9,269 bases of DNA from Pirellulaceae bacterium (GTDB lineage Bacteria; Planctomycetota; Planctomycetia; Pirellulales; Pirellulaceae). The stretch covers positions 1-9,269 of the forward strand of contig JADLDX010000361.1 in the NCBI GenBank assembly GCA_020846515.1, in the 5' to 3' direction. This document shows positions 5,608-9,269 of the stretch, piece by piece. Both the position numbers and the translations under genes were made by a program. Under the pieces are notes generated by a model that saw only the letters and a list, made by a program, of their open reading frames with translations, did not search any database and was not told the origin of the DNA. Position 1 is the stretch's first letter, and each line of letters begins with the position of its first letter.

Positions 5608-5835
5608 GAAAAGGCTGTCCATTCCCGACTTGGGGTGAGCAAAGCACCGGCGATTAGCGAGAACAGTCCGCTGAAGCGTAGTTTTTCGGGGAGGGTGCAT
5701 GCGCCGCACAGACGAGTCCGCAGCGAGGTGCTTCACGAGTCGCGGAGCGATTCGTCCACAGCCCTCCCCGCCCACGCTGCCGCGGGTCGACCCTCCCACT
5801 GCTCCGCAGCGGGAGGGTTAGTGCCAGCAGGAGGG
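5608..5835. other. Right part of the island: structured noncoding DNA
   Basis: No supported gene lies here. A long open frame on the plus strand runs through it, but it is the shadow of the epimerase gene. The stretch holds the inverted copies GCGATTAGCGAG (5650-5661) and GTTTTTCG (5681-5688), an approximately 80-base hairpin (5688-5769), and the right-end hairpin (5790-5818). It is richer in GC than the genes around it. Confidence 0.6.
5688..5769. other. Long imperfect hairpin in the right part of the island
   Basis: GGGGAGGG (5688-5695) pairs with CCCTCCCC (5762-5769). Inside, GACGA (5711-5715) pairs with TCGTC (5752-5756) and TCCGC (5717-5721) with GCGGA (5742-5746), leaving a loop of about 20 bases. 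The nested pairing suggests a folded RNA or a recombinase-recognised DNA structure. The left side of the island has no counterpart to it. Confidence 0.55.
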
Positions 5836-5840
5836 TTAGT
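5790..5840. repeat. Right-end hairpin and tandem copy of the island terminus
   Basis: ACCCTCCC (5790-5797) pairs with GGGAGGGT (5811-5818), with an inner GCT/AGC stem (5801-5803 with 5808-5810). The terminal motif then repeats with an 18-base period: AGCGGGAGGGTTAGT (5808-5822) and AGCAGGAGGGTTAGT (5826-5840), matching at 14 of 15 positions. The second copy contains the epimerase stop codon (TAA on the minus strand, 5836-5838). Confidence 0.8.
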
Positions 5841-6885
5841 TCTTCTTGGAGGCTTCCATGTCGATCATGGTGCCGATGATGTCGCGCAGGTTCATGGTCA
5901 AGCGCCACTCGGGAAAATGGCTCTGCAGTTTCCGCAAGTCACTGATGTAACAGATGTGATCACCCACGCGATTGGTATCGCTGAGCGAATAGCGCACTCG
6001 GTACGGGCTCAACTGGGCAATCAACTCGATGCACTCCAGCACGCTGGCCGCATTTTCGCGACCGCCGCCCAAATTGTAAACTTCACCCGGCCGCGGATTG
6101 TTGGCAAAGGCCTCGAAGGCCCCTATCACATCCGTGCTCTCAATCTGATCGCGAACTTGTTTGCCCTTATATCCAAAGATCGTATAGGGCTTGTCGTGAA
6201 CGGCCACATGCACCAGATAGGACAAGAAACCATGCAGTTCCACACCGGAGTGAGACGCACCGGTCAAGCATCCACCACGAAAGACACCAACCTTCATATC
6301 AAAGTAGCGACCATACTCCTGAGCGATCACGTCCGCGGCAGTTTTCGATGCGCCGAAGAGCGAATGAGTGGTCTGATCGATGCGACATTGTTCGCTGATA
6401 CCATGCCAATCCTCAGGCCGTGCGTACTCCCAACGCGTGTCGAGTTCTTGCAAGGGGACCTCATTGGGCGCGTCGCCATAAACCTTGTTGGTGCTCATGT
6501 GGCAAAACACAGCCTCCGGAGCAAAACGCCGCGTGGCTTCCAGCATGTTCATCGTGCCACCAGCATTCACATCGAAATCCAGATACGGAATCTCCTTGGC
6601 CTTGTCGTGGGACGGTTGAGCCGCGCAGTGAATGACGATCTCAAATTGGTGCTTTTGGAACAGATCCGCCACTTGCTCGCGATCGCAAATATCAATCGCA
6701 TGATGCTTAAAGCGACGCGTATCTTGCAGCAGTCGTTCCAGGTTCCAATGCGTGCTGCCCTGCGGACCAAAGAAGGTCTGCCGCATATTATTGTCAATGC
6801 CAACCACATCAGCCCCTAAGCGATCCCAATGCCGAACCGCTGCCGAACCGATCAAACCACTCGAACCCGTGACTAGAATCTGCAT
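5836..6885 (-). CDS. NAD-dependent sugar-nucleotide epimerase/dehydratase (extended SDR; CDP-paratose 2-epimerase-like)
   Basis: The 349-residue cytoplasmic protein begins with the Rossmann motif TGSSGLIG (6-13) and has HCAAQPSHD (86-94), the STNKVYGD block (131-138), and HSLFGASK (174-181). In most extended SDR enzymes the last would be YxxxK; here Phe177 stands where the catalytic Tyr is expected, while Lys181 is kept. I recall the same Phe in relatives of the CDP-tyvelose/paratose 2-epimerase type, so the gene need not be dead. FRGGCLTG (202-209), GKQVRDQIES (241-250) and EVYNLGGG (268-275) support a sugar-nucleotide substrate. It probably serves surface polysaccharide or glycan synthesis; the exact sugar is unknown. 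ATG 6885 was chosen over the upstream frame opening at 6951 because the Rossmann strand starts at once and GGAAG lies 7 bases upstream. It is divergent from the SGNH gene, and its stop lies in an island repeat. Confidence 0.9.
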   Translation of the reverse strand: MQILVTGSSGLIGSAAVRHWDRLGADVVGIDNNMRQTFFGPQGSTHWNLERLLQDTRRFKHHAIDICDREQVADLFQKHQFEIVIHCAAQPSHDKAKEIPYLDFDVNAGGTMNMLEATRRFAPEAVFCHMSTNKVYGDAPNEVPLQELDTRWEYARPEDWHGISEQCRIDQTTHSLFGASKTAADVIAQEYGRYFDMKVGVFRGGCLTGASHSGVELHGFLSYLVHVAVHDKPYTIFGYKGKQVRDQIESTDVIGAFEAFANNPRPGEVYNLGGGRENAASVLECIELIAQLSPYRVRYSLSDTNRVGDHICYISDLRKLQSHFPEWRLTMNLRDIIGTMIDMEASKKN

Positions 6886-7034
6886 GCAAACACTTCCGCA
6901 AAGAAGCAAAGGGACCAACGCACCAGGCAAATAATCTATGCTACTTGGCACGCTTCGCCCATAGAACTTGACGCACTAAAATGCAGGAACCTGTTTTACT
7001 TTGCTGACAGTACAGCCTTACTAACCGATACAGC
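6886..7034. promoter_or_regulatory. Divergent promoter region, epimerase / SGNH gene
   Basis: This gap must hold promoters for both directions. On the plus strand TAAAAT (6977-6982) is a fair -10 box about 52 bases before ATG 7035, but its -35 is weak (TTCGCC, 6954-6959). A good TTGACG (6968-6973) lacks a matching -10 at the right distance. These are suggestions only. Confidence 0.3.
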
Positions 7035-8555
7035 ATGCCTCCTTCGACCAACACTTTCGAAAACACCCCTTTCGAAAAACCCGGCATTCCTACTGTTAAG
7101 CCGCGAAAACGCTGGTCGTTACGCCTGCTGGCCTTGGCGCTGGGTTGTCTGCCACTAGTGGTCGGGGAACTGCTGCTGCGGTTACTTGATTGGCCCCAAG
7201 CTGCACCGGCCGTGGATCCGCTGATCGATCTGCATCATTTGCAACCGCTATTCACACTCCGTCCCGACGGTCAAACGTACTTTATCGGCCCTGAACGGTT
7301 GAATCTGTTCCGTGAGGCCGAATTCGCCGCGCAAAAGCCGGCCGGCACCTTTCGCATCTTCGCGCTAGGCGGTTCAACGACACAAGGTGAACCCTACAGT
7401 ACACCCACAGCGTTTCCGGCCTGGACAGGTCTGGACCTACAAGCTGCCAGTGGTCGCACTGTGGAAGTCATTAACTGTGGTGGACTGTCCTACGCCAGCT
7501 ATCGCGTCAAAGCCATCCTTGAAGAAGTGCTCCACTATTCACCCGACTTGATCATCCTCTACTGCGGACAGAACGAATTTCTGGAGGAACGCTCGTATGC
7601 AGGCTGGCGCGATGTGCCGTTACCGTTGGCCCGCGCCAGCGGCTGGCTAAACCGATTCAAAGTCGCGCAAATGACGCGCTGGCTTGTTCAAGGTGATGCT
7701 GATCGTGCCGCGAAACCTAGCTCATCATCCACCACGCTCCGGCGCGAAGTCGACGCGTTGTTGGATTATAACGGTGGCCTGTCTGCGTACCATCGCGATG
7801 ATCCGTGGCGCGAACCGGTCGTTGCCCACTTCCGTTGGAATCTGGAGCAGATGGTGGCCAGTTGCCAAACGGCTCGCGTACCAATCGTGCTGTTGCGGCC
7901 CGTCGTCAATCTGCTCGACTGCCCTCCGATGAAATTCGAAACCCTCTCGACACTCACGCCTGAGCGCCGCAGCGCATTCGAAACCGCCTGGCAGACTGCC
8001 CAGGCGAATGCAGATAACCCACCCATCGCCGCCGCTGAACTGGCTAAGGCCTATGAGATAGACCCCGAACACGCCGGGGTAAACTTCTTCTTAGGCCGCC
8101 TCGCGTTTGACTCTGGCAACTTCCAGCAGGCTCGCGTTTATCTGCAAGCTGCCAACGATCTGGACGTGTGCCCCTTGCGCGCGCTCAGCAGCATTCAAGA
8201 TGCGGTCAGCCAAACGGCGCAAGCAACCGGCGTCCCGCTGCTCGACGCAGAGCAGTTGTTTGTCGAGCGAAGCCCGCATGGACTAGTGGGTAAGAAGTGG
8301 TTGGTCGATCATGTTCATCCAACCATCGAAGGACATCGATTGCTGGGTGAGGCGTTGTGTGAGCTCATCTTGCAACAGGGTTGGTTGCCCCAACGCGATG
8401 AGCACTGGCGTGCTTCCAGTCAAGAACGAATGCGAGCCCATTTAGCCACGCTGGGCGAAGAGTATTTTCAGCGAGGCAAACAACGCTTGGAAGGGCTCAT
8501 GCTTTGGACTCAAGGCCGCGCCAAGAAGACGCAACCCCCAGTCACTCAACAATAA
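7035..8555 (+). CDS. Membrane-anchored SGNH/GDSL hydrolase-like protein with TPR-like segment
   Basis: The 506-residue protein has a basic N-terminus (PRKRWSLR) and one membrane segment at about 28-51, so the rest is probably outside the cytoplasm. The SGNH blocks are all present: block I GGSTTQGEP (112-120) with Ser114, the Gly of block II in NCGGLSYAS (147-155), block III GQNEF (178-182) with Asn180, and block V DHVHPT (425-430) with Asp425 and His428. Such enzymes cleave esters or move acyl groups on glycans or lipids. Residues about 330-380 (AAELAKAYEIDPEHAGVNFF, FDSGNFQQARVYLQAA) look like one or two TPR helix pairs inserted between blocks III and V. ATG 7035 has no Shine-Dalgarno site but gives a well-formed anchor. 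The neighbouring divergent epimerase would fit a role in envelope glycans; this is inference. Confidence 0.88.
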   Translation: MPPSTNTFENTPFEKPGIPTVKPRKRWSLRLLALALGCLPLVVGELLLRLLDWPQAAPAVDPLIDLHHLQPLFTLRPDGQTYFIGPERLNLFREAEFAAQKPAGTFRIFALGGSTTQGEPYSTPTAFPAWTGLDLQAASGRTVEVINCGGLSYASYRVKAILEEVLHYSPDLIILYCGQNEFLEERSYAGWRDVPLPLARASGWLNRFKVAQMTRWLVQGDADRAAKPSSSSTTLRREVDALLDYNGGLSAYHRDDPWREPVVAHFRWNLEQMVASCQTARVPIVLLRPVVNLLDCPPMKFETLSTLTPERRSAFETAWQTAQANADNPPIAAAELAKAYEIDPEHAGVNFFLGRLAFDSGNFQQARVYLQAANDLDVCPLRALSSIQDAVSQTAQATGVPLLDAEQLFVERSPHGLVGKKWLVDHVHPTIEGHRLLGEALCELILQQGWLPQRDEHWRASSQERMRAHLATLGEEYFQRGKQRLEGLMLWTQGRAKKTQPPVTQQ

Positions 8556-8563
8556 ACTTGCGA

Positions 8564-8596
8564 CCCAGGCTGCGCGCACCTGGCCGCGCGCCTGGG
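8564..8596. terminator. Hairpin between convergent genes (possible bidirectional terminator)
   Basis: CCCAG (8564-8568) pairs with CTGGG (8592-8596) and GCGCGC (8572-8577) with GCGCGC (8586-8591), leaving an 8-base loop and a 3-base bulge on one side. It starts 9 bases after the SGNH stop and lies between convergent genes. No T-run follows on either strand, so intrinsic termination may be weak. Confidence 0.5.
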
Positions 8597-8672
8597 AGTG
8601 ACCGAAGTCGTCAGCCTGCTCACATATTTGCTGTCACTGTGCTCAGGCAAACACACTCTTGGACAAAGCCGC
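8597..8672. other. Remainder of convergent intergenic gap
   Basis: No gene, repeat or clear signal was seen between the hairpin and the stop codon of the right-edge gene. Confidence 0.5.
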
Positions 8673-9269
8673 CTAGGGTATAAAGCGGAGCGAATACAAA
8701 TCTGCTTGCTTCAGCGAAAACTTCAGCCGTACTGGCTTGCCGCTCAAGGCCTTTAAATCCTTTTGCCCCTTCCAAGCCACTACTTGTTCGATAGAGTCAC
8801 CGCTGAGCTTCGCGCAATCATCGATGGAAAAGCCTGGCATGGTTTCACCCGTGCTTGCGTCCACAATCGCCACCGCGACATGCCCTTCAGGCTTGGCGGC
8901 GTAGTTCAACGTCAGTTGCTGTCCGGTGAACTTAATGGGCTTGGTCAACAATTCGCCCGCTTCTTGGCCGGCTTGGATAGAGACAAAGCCGTCGGTACGA
9001 ATCGTAAAGCGGCGGACACGGCTGCCCGGACCTTCGTAGTAAGCTTCGGTGGCGTAGAGCGAAAGCTCTTTATCCTGACCAGGCAACTGCAGCAGGCCTC
9101 GCGTCATGTAATTGCTTCGATTACCGTCGCGATCTTTGGGCGCCGTAATCGGGATCAACGGTTCTGGCCACCGTCGAAAATTGCGTCCATCGCGACTGGT
9201 CATCAGAATCGGTTCGACCTGCTCGTGCTTAGGTTGGAAACGCGTTGGAAAGCCGATAAAGATGTGGGG
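8673..9269 (-). CDS. C-terminal part of a secreted glycoside-hydrolase-like protein (N-terminus outside window)
   Basis: The frame enters from the right edge and ends at TAG 8673-8675, giving 198 residues. An internal ATG at 9203 is not taken as the start, because the frame stays open upstream and encodes sensible sequence (HIFIGFPTRFQPKHE). LMTSRDGRNFRRWPEPLI is typical of a beta-propeller blade in GH32/GH43/sialidase-like proteins. The last 110 residues (RVRRFTIRTDGFVSI, PIKFTGQQLTLNYAA, PGFSIDDCAKLSGD, KPVRLKFSLKQADLYSLRF) form a beta-rich C-terminal domain that I recall from large hypothetical planctomycete proteins. It is probably an extracellular or periplasmic carbohydrate-related protein. 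No catalytic residues can be assigned in this part, and the signal peptide would lie outside the window. Confidence 0.75.
   Translation of the reverse strand, partial: PHIFIGFPTRFQPKHEQVEPILMTSRDGRNFRRWPEPLIPITAPKDRDGNRSNYMTRGLLQLPGQDKELSLYATEAYYEGPGSRVRRFTIRTDGFVSIQAGQEAGELLTKPIKFTGQQLTLNYAAKPEGHVAVAIVDASTGETMPGFSIDDCAKLSGDSIEQVVAWKGQKDLKALSGKPVRLKFSLKQADLYSLRFIP

Larger units (their letters stand above)
5044..5822. mobile_element. Repeat-bounded island carrying a four-helix-bundle gene (putative non-autonomous mobile element)
   Basis: The 779-bp island ends in perfect 12-bp inverted repeats, ACTAACCCTCCC (5044-5055) and GGGAGGGTTAGT (5811-5822). Moving inward the two sides keep matching as inverted copies: a CCCTCCC/GGGAGGG hairpin at each end, CGAAAAAC (5080-5087) with GTTTTTCG (5681-5688), CTCGCTAATCGC (5106-5117) with GCGATTAGCGAG (5650-5661), then the ACTCGT arrays (5141-5180 with 5567-5606). 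The right side holds about 100 extra bases (5689-5789). The island lies between convergent genes, 11 bases after the permease stop. Its right-end motif is repeated once more at 5830-5840 and supplies the epimerase stop codon. No transposase is inside and no clear target-site duplication was found. Hairpin ends and position recall REP/REPIN elements moved by Y1 (RAYT) transposases; this mechanism is inference. Confidence 0.65.

Noticed and set aside
5044..5822. Intervening sequence inside a 23S rRNA gene
   Set aside because: The flanks are protein-coding genes (permease and epimerase), and no rRNA sequence is recognisable.
5635..6819. 394-codon open frame on the plus strand
   Set aside because: It lies almost wholly antisense to the well-supported epimerase gene, its first part crosses hairpin repeats, and its residues show no family pattern.

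Overview
The window looks like chromosomal DNA of a free-living Gram-negative-type bacterium, most likely a planctomycete of the Pirellula/Rhodopirellula kind. This is inferred from the protein styles (secreted carbohydrate-enzyme-like protein, large SGNH protein with a TPR-like middle, stand-alone four-helix-bundle gene), from weak or absent Shine-Dalgarno sites at several starts, and from moderate GC. No database search was possible, so the taxon is a judgement from memory of the families.

Layout, left to right. A secreted alpha/beta-hydrolase (esterase type), cut by the left edge, lies on the minus strand at 1-617. A hairpin terminator at about 738-778 separates it from lipA (lipoyl synthase, minus, 810-1757). 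lipA is divergent from smpB (plus, 2028-2579), the tmRNA-binding ribosome-rescue protein, which seems to start with TTG. Then come an ABC-transporter ATPase (2812-3492) and its FtsX/MacB-type permease (3659-5032), both plus strand and probably one operon. After a 779-bp repeat-bounded island comes an NAD-dependent sugar epimerase (minus, 5836-6885). It is divergent from a membrane-anchored SGNH hydrolase-like protein (plus, 7035-8555). A minus-strand gene for a secreted glycoside-hydrolase-like protein is cut by the right edge (8673-9269).

The most unusual part is the island at about 5044-5822, which fits between the convergent permease and epimerase genes. It carries one small gene for a 23S-rRNA-intervening-sequence (S23/Avd-like) four-helix-bundle protein. 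Nested inverted repeats surround this gene symmetrically: identical 12-bp ends (ACTAACCCTCCC), each part of a CCCTCCC/GGGAGGG hairpin; CGAAAAAC further in; CTCGCTAATCGC further in again; and finally a bipartite 13 + 18 bp inverted repeat of the hexamer ACTCGT, whose right arm is read as the Glu-Tyr tail of the protein. No transposase or reverse transcriptase is present in the window. The arrangement looks like a non-autonomous, REPIN-like or MITE-like mobile cassette whose cargo is a four-helix-bundle protein.

The other genes are housekeeping (lipoate synthesis, ribosome rescue) or envelope and secretion functions (ABC exporter-type system, sugar-nucleotide epimerase, SGNH protein, secreted hydrolases). 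Apart from the two-gene ABC operon there is no obvious shared pathway.
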